The notes beneath the pieces were generated by a model, which did no database searches, had not been told where the DNA came from, and was given only the letters and a program-made list of their open reading frames with translations. 64,000 nucleotides of DNA. Origin: Phaeospirillum sp. (lineage in GTDB: Bacteria; Pseudomonadota; Alphaproteobacteria; Rhodospirillales; Magnetospirillaceae). The position numbers and the translations under genes were made by a program. The DNA is taken from NCBI GenBank assembly GCA_030824585.1, contig JAVBXM010000165.1, positions 19,693 through 83,692 on the forward strand, written 5' to 3'. Shown piece after piece: positions 43,044 through 51,989 of the stretch (the stretch's first letter is position 1; each line of letters begins with the position of its first letter).

Positions 43044-43552
43044 ATGGACTTCGAGTTCAGAATTGACACTCCGCTCGGGGTGTTTGAGAGCCCCGTGAAA
43101 TTCGATTTCTACGCCAAGGGAAAGTTACCCCCGAAAGGTGAGGCCCACGGCCTATACATCCTCTGCAAACGCCTCACTTTGAATCGCTTCGAAGTCCTCT
43201 ATGCTGGAGAGACCGAAGACTGTTGGAGCCGTCTAAAGCAACACGAAATCAAAGACTGGACGCATGTCTTCCACGAGTATGGGATGACTTGGCGTTCAAG
43301 GCGTTATTGGGAAGCGGCACTGATCCTCGGGCTCAAGCCGCCGAAAAACGTGCAGGTGGTCAGGTGGGTGAAATCCAAGGGGGAAACGCCGGAGAGGGGG
43401 CGGCAAAAACTATTCTCGGCTCTTCCAAGCTTTCCGAGCTTATCAACGCCAGCGAGATGACCGCGGATTTCAAGCTCATTCACCCCCCAAACTGGAAACC
43501 GGAACTCGCCATCCGCGGCGGACGATTGATCTTCAACGGGGGGAAAGGATGA
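43044..43552 (+). pseudogene. GIY-YIG-like nuclease gene, probably frameshifted
   Basis: Starting at the ATG at 43044 the frame reads GLYILCKRLTLNRFEVLYAG followed by ETEDCWSRLKQHEI, resembling the GIY...YIG core of GIY-YIG nucleases. That frame stops at 43460. The next frame continues sensibly from about 43410 as SELINASEMTADFKLIHPPN and ends at 43552. A single frameshift in the GGGGG/AAAAA-rich stretch around 43400 would join them. It could be real decay or a sequencing error. Confidence 0.5.
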
Positions 43553-43586
43553 CTTGTTCGAGTGCTCGCGCACGGGGCGGTAATCC

Positions 43587-43751
43587 GTGCAACGCGGGCC
43601 GCAGCTCAGTGAGTGCTATTATGGCTTCTCGGCTGCGAAAGCCTCTTCTCTTAATGGAGTAATGTTATCTCAGTGCCTTGATGAGATTGAGGGAATCATT
43701 TCTGCCGGCCTCAATCGGCAAGATGCTAGCGCTGCCTCAAGACTCTCATAG
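43587..43751 (+). CDS. Possible small protein upstream of cyclase
   Basis: A 54-codon frame from a GTG at 43587 contains LSECYYGFSAAKASSLNGVM and LDEIEGIISAGLNRQDASA, with plausible helical pattern. An internal ATG at 43662 is another possible start. No family recognised. It precedes the cyclase-like gene by 66 bp and could be a remnant of a neighbouring gene. Confidence 0.3.
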   Translation: MQRGPQLSECYYGFSAAKASSLNGVMLSQCLDEIEGIISAGLNRQDASAASRLS

Positions 43752-43817
43752 GGTGGTTGTCGAAGCCTTTCGCTTGGCAACGTTAGCAGGCTCAACAAAT
43801 TTACCGTGAGAAAGATC

Positions 43818-45323
43818 ATGCCCAATCTTCCCGCCATCCTTTTGCAATTGGCCCACAGCCTTCGCCAGGACGGCGCCGATGTGGGCGGGCGCCCACTCGA
43901 GGTGGTTTCGGCGGTGATGTCTTTCCTGCAGGCGGGTGGCAACAGCCTCGACGATGAAATCGCTGCTGCGGCCTATCTGACGGCACAGCTGATGCCCCTA
44001 GAAGCACGGAACGCAGCTATCGCCCTAGGCGTTCCAGCGGGGTTGATCCCACAGTTGGAGCCCACGCCCACCGGTGCCGACCAACAGCTTGCCCTCGCGC
44101 TCGCCCGCGGGAATCGCCAACAAGCGACTATCGCCGCCTCCGTTTTATACGCCTGGCATGCCGTCGCCACCGACCACAAGCGGGCGGCATCCTTGCGGGA
44201 ATGCGCTTCCATCGCCCAGTCCGGAAGCAAACATCCCGATCTCGCGGCTATGCTGGTGGCGGAAATGGCGAAGATTTTGCCGCTGCCGCAGGCGCCGCAC
44301 CCTCTTGGCAGCCGTTATTTCTCGATTTCCATCGACCTGTGCGGTTCGACGGAAGCGAAGACGCGGGCCACGCGAGTGGCAGATGAAGATTCGGCGCGGA
44401 TCGATAAACTCAACGCAGATATTTGCCGCGCGTTTTTCGGCATTGAGCGGCAGTTCTACCAGAATGCCGCGAGCCGATACGGCGCCTACCCCGCCATCGA
44501 TCCTGCCCAATTCTTCGTGGTCAAGGGGATCGGCGATGAAATCTGGATCATGTGCGAGCCATCGGATTCGATGCTGGCTCAGACCGGTCACGCCCTGATC
44601 GATGCCGGCCTCCAAGTGGCATCTAAGGTCGTCGAGTTGGTGGCGACGCGGCATGAGGATGGGCCTAGCTTCAACCCTGATTTCGACTGCGGAAACGTCG
44701 ACCCCATCCAGTCGCCGGTTAAGGTGTTCATGGATCTGATGGATCAGGCCACATGCTTGGGCACCATGCGAGACGATGCACTTAGGGACGCTGTTCCCGA
44801 ATTACTGAGATACTTTCACGGCCGCGAACCAACCAGCGTGGAAGAAGCGGATGTCACCCGCCGGCTGTGCTTGGCCGACAATGAGCCGCTGGGCTGGTGG
44901 AAGATCGGCCGGTGGCGCGCGGATTACGTGGGGCACGAGATCGATCGCTTCTTCCGGGCTTCCAAGGCAGCGCTCCCCGGCACGGTCACCATCGGTGCCG
45001 CGATGGTCAAGGGACTGGGATTGAGCTTTCGGCCGACCGCTGTTGACGCCCAAAGCGTCTGGACTGGCCCCGACACACCGCTACGCGGCGGCACGCCCAA
45101 CGACCCTGTGCATGCCGTCACCCGAACGCTGGACTCGGAGCAGATGAAAGGGATCGGCTACCCCTATGACACCCACACGCTGTTTGCGCCACGCTCTCTT
45201 TCCGCAAACTACGCTCATATGGCAGCCAACAGGTTGAATGGGTTTCCAACAGCTTCGTTCGACGACACCGCCGAGGAGATTCCGCCCGAGGTGGCGCGGC
45301 ACGTGGTCATTGGGAACCGATGA
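43818..45323 (+). CDS. Class III nucleotidyl-cyclase-like protein
   Basis: A 501-residue soluble protein (a GTG at 43806 is an alternative start). Residues about 1-160 are helical, repeat-rich and not recognised. At about 165-180 SISIDLCGSTEAKTRA matches the first metal-binding strand of class III cyclases, and about residues 230-250 FFVVKGIGDEIWIMCEP matches the K-x-x-GDE region. The adenine- or guanine-selecting residues are not clear. Antiviral cUMP/cCMP cyclases (Pycsar) belong to this superfamily, but no TIR or membrane effector is adjacent, so that link is hypothesis. Neighbours are a GIY-YIG remnant and the DUF5131/TcmP pair. Confidence 0.6.
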   Translation: MPNLPAILLQLAHSLRQDGADVGGRPLEVVSAVMSFLQAGGNSLDDEIAAAAYLTAQLMPLEARNAAIALGVPAGLIPQLEPTPTGADQQLALALARGNRQQATIAASVLYAWHAVATDHKRAASLRECASIAQSGSKHPDLAAMLVAEMAKILPLPQAPHPLGSRYFSISIDLCGSTEAKTRATRVADEDSARIDKLNADICRAFFGIERQFYQNAASRYGAYPAIDPAQFFVVKGIGDEIWIMCEPSDSMLAQTGHALIDAGLQVASKVVELVATRHEDGPSFNPDFDCGNVDPIQSPVKVFMDLMDQATCLGTMRDDALRDAVPELLRYFHGREPTSVEEADVTRRLCLADNEPLGWWKIGRWRADYVGHEIDRFFRASKAALPGTVTIGAAMVKGLGLSFRPTAVDAQSVWTGPDTPLRGGTPNDPVHAVTRTLDSEQMKGIGYPYDTHTLFAPRSLSANYAHMAANRLNGFPTASFDDTAEEIPPEVARHVVIGNR

Positions 45324-45984
45324 TATCGAGCTATCCCTGTTTACCTGCCAGATATTCCCTGTTCAGCTGGTAGGGAATTTTCTCGGCCAACGGCCAAAAC
45401 TGCCGCTAAAACTACCTGTACGTTGGCATGAACAGCGTCCCCTCCTCTCATTTCCCTGCATTTTCCCTGAAGATCAGGGAAAAGACCCCGGAGACCGGTT
45501 CGCCCCAGACTGCGTCCTCCGCCATTAATTCCAAAGAATAGATTCTCTGATGCCGAGTGCCTGGGGTGAAATCCCCAGGTTCCGCGCCGTTCGCGGCCAG
45601 TGGCTGTTGACCGTGTAGTCTTGTGGCGACCGAACTTCGGCCAATTTTCTCTTCTCTCCGCCCCGTATTCTCCAGCGGCTGTTAACTGCACCCAAAAGGT
45701 ACGGGTTTTAAAAGTCACGTTATTTCAATTGCTTGCAACTCGAAAAGCCGTTGATCTTTCCGCACTTATTATTGATGGGCGGGGGAGCCTGGGGTCGAAT
45801 CGGGCGGTCAACAGCCCAGATCTCGTTCCCCGTTGATGGCCTACGCCAACCGTATGATACAGGGTGGTCGATGGCGGTGACGTCGACAGCTCCAACAATG
45901 CCCTGAAGGCATGCGTTAACGGTTTCTAAGCCAGCCCCCCATAACCTATCAACTTGGACGCCCTGTTGTCGGCGGGAGAGGCGC
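45324..45984. other. 661-bp gap without a recognised gene
   Basis: Both strands hold only short frames with poor coding look. A perfect 9-bp inverted repeat TTTTCCCTG-AAGAT-CAGGGAAAA lies at 45461-45483, and the TTCCCTG string recurs at 45355 and 45451. It may be the scar of a lost gene or a noncoding spacer. I found no tRNA or attachment repeat. Confidence 0.4.
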
Positions 45985-46734
45985 GTGAGCACCAGTTCTA
46001 AAATCGAGTGGACGGAGCAGACGTGGAACCCGACAACGGGTTGCACCAAGATTTCGCCTGGCTGCAAGCACTGCTATGCGGAGGTGATGGCCCGTCGCCT
46101 CCACGCCATGGGCGCTGCCGGCTACGAAAGCGGATTCAACCTCGCCCTACACCCTGAGCGCACTGCTCAGCCGCTGGCGCGCAAGAAGCCGACAGTCTAT
46201 TTCGTCAATTCGATGAGCGACCTGTTCCACCACGACATCCCGGACACGTTTCTGGATGAAGTGTTCGGGGTGATCTCCCAGACCCCCCAGCACACCTACC
46301 AGATTCTGACCAAGCGGGCGGAGCGGCTACCTCAGTATTTCTCCTCTCGCCGTTGCCCGCCGAACGTCTGGCTGGGCGTATCCGTGGAGGACCGCGCCTA
46401 TGGGCTGCCGCGCATTGACCATCTGCGCCAGGTCGATGCAGGCGTCCGGTTCCTTTCGATCGAGCCATTGCTGGAAGACCTCGGTTCCTTCGACCTCACC
46501 GGCATTCATTGGGTGATTGTCGGGGGAGAGTCCGGACACAAGGCCCGGCCGATGGAGGAGGCTTGGGTCGAGAACATCAAGCGCCAGGCCGACAGGACCG
46601 GCGTTGCCTTCTTCTTCAAGCAGTGGGGCGGTTGGGGCGCCGACGGCGTCAAGCGCCACAAGAAGGCGAACGGGCGGGTGTTCAAGGGGCGGACGTGGAA
46701 CGCCTATCCGGAAGCTACGGCTACAGCGCGTTGA
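45985..46734 (+). CDS. DUF5131 (phage Gp37/Gp68-like) three-cysteine protein
   Basis: A 249-residue protein starting at GTG. The N-terminal WNPTTGCTKISPGCKHCYAE holds the three-cysteine motif that defines the family (C-x6-C-x2-C), and HSIRF-like VRFLSIEPLLEDLGSFDL plus WVIVGGESGHKARPM complete it. The pattern is radical-SAM-like, but the reaction is unknown. It is convergent with tcmP, overlapping it by 14 bp at the 3' ends. These two families are regularly neighbours. Confidence 0.85.
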   Translation: MSTSSKIEWTEQTWNPTTGCTKISPGCKHCYAEVMARRLHAMGAAGYESGFNLALHPERTAQPLARKKPTVYFVNSMSDLFHHDIPDTFLDEVFGVISQTPQHTYQILTKRAERLPQYFSSRRCPPNVWLGVSVEDRAYGLPRIDHLRQVDAGVRFLSIEPLLEDLGSFDLTGIHWVIVGGESGHKARPMEEAWVENIKRQADRTGVAFFFKQWGGWGADGVKRHKKANGRVFKGRTWNAYPEATATAR

Positions 46735-47563
46735 TGACGCCCTTCGCTATCTTAATCGCGAGCCCAAATGCCCTCGGGCTTGGGTTTGATGCAGCAAAAT
46801 ATAAAGCAAAAAGGGGCGCTCCGGTTGACTGACAGAATATCTTCGGCTCGCTGACAGCCGGGAATACTCCCTTGAGGCGTTCCGACACGTATTTCAGCAT
46901 CTGGCTGTGACTCGCGGCCCTGGTCTCGCCCTCATCGCCAAAAATCGACAGCTGCTTTTCCGGTTCGTAGAACTTTTTTCGCCAGTCGTCAGTCCCAAGA
47001 ATGCGGGTAATGGCCGCCTCCTTTTCGGGATCAATGTTCTCGGCCTTTTTTGCGGCCTGCCGATAGAGGCCTGAGTATGGAAAGAGATACCAGACGTCGA
47101 TAGCTTTCGTGTCGGCAATCGCTTGCAGCGTCGCCCATTCAACGTGCAGCCCATACGGGTCGAGAAATAGAACGGCGCGCGTGTTCCGCCAGTCGAACTT
47201 TCCGCAAAGATCACGTAATGCCGAGTTGGCATCGCCATGAATGATCTCGATGGAGCGGTCGGAATACTCTGTCGCCAAGGATTGAAGGGCCGCAAGCTTT
47301 TTGGGCGCAAGTTCCATAAAGCAACAGTGGTCGAAGGGCGGATTGACCTGCAACGCAATACGCGCAGATCCATCAACAGTCGTTGTGCTGCCAGCCATTT
47401 TCACGTCACAACGCCCGGTGCCTGCAAAGGCATCGACATAGACCAAGCGGAAGTTTTGGTTCTTCAGAGCAACTGTGAATGCCGACAAATAATTCTCAAG
47501 AACTGCAAGCTTTAAGAGCGTCCATGCTCCACCGAAGCTATGCCGGTCCTTGAGTCCATTCAT
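46721..47563 (-). CDS. tcmP: Three-Cys-motif partner protein TcmP
   Basis: A 280-residue protein of the TcmP family, named for its partnership with DUF5131. The motif VYVDAFAGTGRC and FLDPYGLHVEWATLQAIADT resemble a Rossmann methyltransferase-like core with a second DPYG motif. A TTG at 47593 is an alternative start. It follows the helicase-nuclease gene on the same strand with a 48-bp gap, so it may be the final gene of the defence operon. Function unknown. Confidence 0.85.
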   Translation of the reverse strand: MNGLKDRHSFGGAWTLLKLAVLENYLSAFTVALKNQNFRLVYVDAFAGTGRCDVKMAGSTTTVDGSARIALQVNPPFDHCCFMELAPKKLAALQSLATEYSDRSIEIIHGDANSALRDLCGKFDWRNTRAVLFLDPYGLHVEWATLQAIADTKAIDVWYLFPYSGLYRQAAKKAENIDPEKEAAITRILGTDDWRKKFYEPEKQLSIFGDEGETRAASHSQMLKYVSERLKGVFPAVSEPKIFCQSTGAPLFALYFAASNPSPRAFGLAIKIAKGVINAL

Positions 47564-47611
47564 CTCCCCTGAACAAGCGGTTTCCTCCAGCAAGCTTCGA
47601 ACTCCGACTGG

Positions 47612-50293
47612 TCATGGAACAACGAACTGCCTCTCCAACCCTGCAAGGGTCATATTCTCGGCGATGACATCATGCGGGATGAGCAGGTATTTCCAGGGCT
47701 TTCCGCCATAGCTCTCGGCGTGGTCGCTAGCATGGCGGCACCATTTGACCGCCGCGTCACGCTTGGCCAGGACATCCTCGTCCGTCATCTGGTTGGCGGC
47801 CTTGGGTTCCAGCATGTAGATCGTGTCGGCAGTTTCAGCGACGAAGTCCGGCTGGTATTCCGGGTGGTCGGCGCCCCGCTTGTAGAAAATCTGGAACTGG
47901 CCCTTGGTCGGCTTGAACCATTTCAACGCTTCCCGTTCCAGGATCACCGACATCTTGCGTTCCGCGTCGGACTGGAACTTCTGCACCGGGTAGAGGCACT
48001 TCTGGAAGCCACCGAAGATGTATTTAGCCATGTTGCTCTTGTCGGCAGGCGATGTGCGGAAATCCATCGGCGGCTCGGTCGCCGAAGTGGTGAAGGCGCT
48101 GGACCTCAACTCGGTGAAGCCCTTGCTTACCACGACTTCGTAATCGACCGCCTCCTCCCAGTAGTGGCCCTGCATCTGGGCGTGGACGAAACGAGCGATC
48201 TCCCGCTGATAGAGGCGCAGCACCCGACGCGCGTCCTCCGCCGAGAGATATCCCAGAAGATGTCCCGTCACCTGGCCAGCCAGGTCGTAGAGAAGATCGG
48301 CATGGTCGTCGTAGGCGATATCGTCGAAGTCGATCAGACCGCCGACGATATAATCATCCAGGCGGCTCTCCTCGATCCCGCCATGACCAAGGCCGATGAT
48401 TTCCAGGTGGTTGGTCCGCAGGTGCTGGACCCACAATTCCTCCGACGGCGCCTGATAGTTGATCTTGGACAGGTCCAACGTGAACGGCCTGAAGCCCGAA
48501 CGGACTTCACCCTTGGGAACCACTAGAATGCGCGGAATGTCGATGGTCTGCAGGACCACCAGTTCCGTGGTCTTGGCCACGACAGCCGCCAAGTCTAACC
48601 TGCTCACCCCCTCCAACTCCAACTGCTGGGGACGGTATTGCGCTGCCACCTCGCGCAGGACCGTTTCCTGAACCTCCGGGTTCTGAAGATAGGTCACGCT
48701 GGGGAGCTTGCCCGGTTGGTTCTCCAGCTTGCGGATCACCTCATAGGTAATCTGGGCGACTTTTTGCTCCTCGGGCGTATTGAAGGCTGGCGCCTCGCCG
48801 CCGGAAACCACGCTCGTACTGGCGGTCACCTGCTCGGGCTGGAAACCCAGCTTGTTCGCCAGCCGCGACTGCGAAACCACGGTGGCCGTCTTCTGCTGAA
48901 TCTGCTCGGGGTTCAGGATCACCTGCTGAAGTCGGATGGTCGAGTTCGGACGGTTGGCCTCCTCGACAATTTCCTGGAACTTGTCGTGGGCGATGATATT
49001 GAGGCGATCCACGGAGGTGACGCCGGTGCGCTTGCCATAGGGCAGACGCAGGCCCCGGCCGATGGACTGCTCGATCAGAGTGCGGGCATTGGCCGCCCGC
49101 AGGGGCACGATGGTGTAAAGGTTGGTGACGTCCCAGCCTTCTTTCAGCATGTTGACGTGGATGACAATCTCGGTCGGCTCCTCGGTGTGTTCCACCTTCA
49201 GCAGCCGCTCGACCATCTCGTCTTCCTCGGCCCCGGTCTTGCTGGAATCGACCTGGATCACCTTGTGGGCGTAGCGCCCCTCGAAGAAAGCGTCAGACTG
49301 GATCAACTGCATGAGCTGCCCGGCGTGGGTGGTGTCGCGGGCGATGACCAGCACGAACGGCTTGACGATGGCGTTGCTGGTCTCGCGAGCATAGGTCTCC
49401 AGTTCGACCTTAACCCCCTCATGCAGGCGCACGCCGTCTTCCAGCTTCAGTCGCTCGATCTCCTCGACCGACATGCCGGTCGGGTTGAAGTCCTTGCGGG
49501 TGACCACCGCCGGTTCCTTGACGAAGCCATCCTCCATGGCGCGGCCCAGGGGGTAATCGAGAATGACGTTCTTGAACGCCACCGGCCCCTTGTTGGTTTC
49601 CACGAACGGGGTGGCGGTCAGTTCCAGGCCCAGGACCGGCTTCAATTCGTTGATGGCGCGCACCCCGGCCGAGGCCCGATAGCGGTGTGATTCGTCCATC
49701 AAAAGGACAAGATCGGGCAGATTGGCGAGGTAATCGAAATAGCTCTCGCCGATGTACTCCGACAGCCGCTTGATACGCGGTGACTTGCCGCCCCGGACTT
49801 CGGAATTGATCTTCGAGATGTTGAAGATGTTGATCTTGCAGCGGAGCAGATCGTTCAGCAGCATGCCGCGCGATTCGTAGTTGTCGCCGGTGATGACCTC
49901 GGGGGCCTCGCTGGCGAATTCAGCGATGCCCTTGAACACGTATTTGGGTGTGTTCGGGGTAAAATCGGCAATCAGCTTATTGTAGATGGTCAGGTTCGGC
50001 GCCAGGACGAAGAAATTGTTGATGCCGTGCGCCAGATGCAGATAGGTGATGAAGGCGCCCATCAGACGGGTCTTGCCGACGCCGGTGGCCAGCGCAAAAC
50101 ACAGGCTGGGGAAATCGCGCTCGAAATCGGTGACGCTCGGGAACTCGGCCTTGATGGCCTCCAGCGCCACTGCCACATCGGACGCCTTCCTGGGCGGAAT
50201 GACCTCGGTGATCCGGTCGAGAATTTCGAGAGACTGCCGCTGAGGCGGGCGCAGACTGAGACGGCCAGCGATGGCGTTGACATGACGGTTCAT
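47612..50293 (-). CDS. Type III-like restriction helicase-nuclease (BPTD_3080-like)
   Basis: An 893-residue DEAD/DEAH helicase with nuclease. Walker A is FALATGVGKTRLMGAF, the DEAH box is LLMDESHRYRAS, motif III is LELTATPF, and motif VI is EQSIGRGLRLPYGKR. Near the C-terminus YQPDFVAETADTIYMLEPKA provides D...E-x-K, a PD-(D/E)XK nuclease core. It resembles the BPTD_3080 restriction protein family. The ATG shares a base with the methyltransferase stop, so they are translationally coupled. Confidence 0.88.
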   Translation of the reverse strand: MNRHVNAIAGRLSLRPPQRQSLEILDRITEVIPPRKASDVAVALEAIKAEFPSVTDFERDFPSLCFALATGVGKTRLMGAFITYLHLAHGINNFFVLAPNLTIYNKLIADFTPNTPKYVFKGIAEFASEAPEVITGDNYESRGMLLNDLLRCKINIFNISKINSEVRGGKSPRIKRLSEYIGESYFDYLANLPDLVLLMDESHRYRASAGVRAINELKPVLGLELTATPFVETNKGPVAFKNVILDYPLGRAMEDGFVKEPAVVTRKDFNPTGMSVEEIERLKLEDGVRLHEGVKVELETYARETSNAIVKPFVLVIARDTTHAGQLMQLIQSDAFFEGRYAHKVIQVDSSKTGAEEDEMVERLLKVEHTEEPTEIVIHVNMLKEGWDVTNLYTIVPLRAANARTLIEQSIGRGLRLPYGKRTGVTSVDRLNIIAHDKFQEIVEEANRPNSTIRLQQVILNPEQIQQKTATVVSQSRLANKLGFQPEQVTASTSVVSGGEAPAFNTPEEQKVAQITYEVIRKLENQPGKLPSVTYLQNPEVQETVLREVAAQYRPQQLELEGVSRLDLAAVVAKTTELVVLQTIDIPRILVVPKGEVRSGFRPFTLDLSKINYQAPSEELWVQHLRTNHLEIIGLGHGGIEESRLDDYIVGGLIDFDDIAYDDHADLLYDLAGQVTGHLLGYLSAEDARRVLRLYQREIARFVHAQMQGHYWEEAVDYEVVVSKGFTELRSSAFTTSATEPPMDFRTSPADKSNMAKYIFGGFQKCLYPVQKFQSDAERKMSVILEREALKWFKPTKGQFQIFYKRGADHPEYQPDFVAETADTIYMLEPKAANQMTDEDVLAKRDAAVKWCRHASDHAESYGGKPWKYLLIPHDVIAENMTLAGLERQFVVP

Positions 50294-51987
50294 CACTTGC
50301 CCCCCCCTTTGCCGCCGAACAGGTCCGGCTGTCCCGCAGCCTTTTGGTGCGTGGGAGCCGGCGCCGGCTCGGGCCGGGGCGACGCCTTGGGCAGGTTTTC
50401 GACCTTCAGGCTGTAATCGTCATGCCCCCATTCGCAGCGGTTTTTGATGTGGCTGGGGATCTTCCGGACCGTAAGGTTCGGCCACCGATCCGCTGCCCCC
50501 CGGAAGGCGGCGCAGAGAACCAGCAGGCTGCGATCCGGCCCGACCTCATCGCTCAACTGCTGAAGCTGGTCCGGCCCCAAGGTCTGAGTGGTGACATAGA
50601 TGAAGTCGCGTTCGGTGGAATGGCCGTGCTGCCAGTAGACCGCGTCGCTGGGGGCGTAGGTGAAGTTCTCATGCTTGCACATCGCTTCGGCCAGCATTTC
50701 GGCGTTGTAGGCTTTGTTGATGACCTCGCGGCCCCACTTGTCGGTCTCCAGCAGCGACGGCGCCAGGTGGAAATAGCGGAACCCGCCGCCACCCTGCCAA
50801 CCGACCGCCTCGGTGACGCCGCCCTTGTCCTCGCCGTCGATGACCTTCTTCAGACGGGGGATGATGTGGGTATGGCAGTGCTCGCCCAGTTCCACCATGA
50901 TCCAGCGCCGCCCCATCTTGTGGGCGACGGCGCCGGTAGTGCCAGAACCGGCAAAAGAGTCGAGAACCAAATCCTCCTCGGTCGTTGATAGATCGAGAAT
51001 GCGCTGCATAAGGTTTTCAGGCTTGGGGGTGGAAAACACGTTATCTGGACCAAAAAGCTCTTTCTGATGCGCCTTGGCCTGACGCATTGAGTGAAGATCA
51101 GCCCACATCGTTGGGTAAGGACGGGTCGGTGACTCCGGTGCCCACTCACGGGTATATGGAACCCACCGCTCGCGATCGAACACGAACCGCCGCTTCCAGA
51201 CGATCTTCCCCTCCTCAAGGAGCCTGAAAACTGCCTCCTTCCCCAAGGACCAACGCGCTTCTCGTCCGTCATCATGGATCGGAAACACGTCTTCTCCATC
51301 TGGATCGGGAATGCCATAAAACATCGACGGCCGATCAGATCGAAGACTGCTTGCACCATTCTTTTTTAGAAGGCGATCCCGATAGCGCCTTCCGTTTTCA
51401 TCAACTTGACCATAAGCGAGAGCAAGTTCCGGATCAGCTTTCGGCTTAAGGAGAGACTTGGCTCGATTCTTGGCGTAGCAGAAAATAAATTCATGGTCTG
51501 GCGTAACTGCGCCTTTGTTGTCGTTTGGGCTATCAACCTTTCGCCAAATGAAATTCGTAATAAAATTTGGGCGCCCAAAGACTTCATCCATAACAACTTT
51601 CAGATAATGAGCCTCATTGTCGTCGGCTTGGCAGAAAATATGGCCATCTTCTGAAAGCAAATTTGATAGAACCATCAGGCGATCACGCATCAGTGAAAGC
51701 CACAGCGAATGCTCGACCCCATCGTCGTAATGTTCGAAGGCACTTCCGGTGTTGTAGGGCGGATCGATGTAAACACACTTCACCCTGCCGGTGAACTCCT
51801 GCTCCAGAGCCTTCAGTGCGAGCAGGTTGTCGCCGAAGATCAGGCGGTTGTCGAAGATGTCGTCGTCGGTGACGCGGGCGGCCGCGTGATACGACTTCTC
51901 CGGGTCTTCCAGCAGGATGCGCGGCTCCAGCCTTGGCCGATCCTCCTTACCGATCCATGTCAATTCGAGTTTTTGTTTCTTGCTCAT
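50293..51987 (-). CDS. Site-specific adenine DNA methyltransferase
   Basis: A 564-residue beta-class (DPPY before FxGxG) N6-adenine methyltransferase: VYIDPPYNTGSAFEHY near residue 80 and LVLDSFAGSGTTGAVAHKMG near 340. Between these lies the likely target-recognition domain (51250-51650), which is AT-richer than its surroundings. It starts 2 bp after the AIPR gene stop at an ATG (a TTG at 51993 is alternative). It would protect host DNA or mark targets for the helicase-nuclease. Confidence 0.9.
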   Translation of the reverse strand: MSKKQKLELTWIGKEDRPRLEPRILLEDPEKSYHAAARVTDDDIFDNRLIFGDNLLALKALEQEFTGRVKCVYIDPPYNTGSAFEHYDDGVEHSLWLSLMRDRLMVLSNLLSEDGHIFCQADDNEAHYLKVVMDEVFGRPNFITNFIWRKVDSPNDNKGAVTPDHEFIFCYAKNRAKSLLKPKADPELALAYGQVDENGRRYRDRLLKKNGASSLRSDRPSMFYGIPDPDGEDVFPIHDDGREARWSLGKEAVFRLLEEGKIVWKRRFVFDRERWVPYTREWAPESPTRPYPTMWADLHSMRQAKAHQKELFGPDNVFSTPKPENLMQRILDLSTTEEDLVLDSFAGSGTTGAVAHKMGRRWIMVELGEHCHTHIIPRLKKVIDGEDKGGVTEAVGWQGGGGFRYFHLAPSLLETDKWGREVINKAYNAEMLAEAMCKHENFTYAPSDAVYWQHGHSTERDFIYVTTQTLGPDQLQQLSDEVGPDRSLLVLCAAFRGAADRWPNLTVRKIPSHIKNRCEWGHDDYSLKVENLPKASPRPEPAPAPTHQKAAGQPDLFGGKGGGK

Positions 51988-51989
51988 GA

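Noticed and set aside
43818-45323. Calling the cyclase-like gene a complete Pycsar or CBASS system
   Set aside because: No adjacent TIR, membrane or other known effector, and nucleotide-selecting residues could not be assigned.
45720-46067. Possible transposase remnant on the minus strand upstream of DUF5131
   Set aside because: Some short segments look protein-like, but I could not match a transposase family, and it overlaps the start of a good plus-strand gene.
48638-49690. 350-codon plus-strand frame opposite the helicase-nuclease gene
   Set aside because: Antisense of clear helicase motifs; no coding features of its own.
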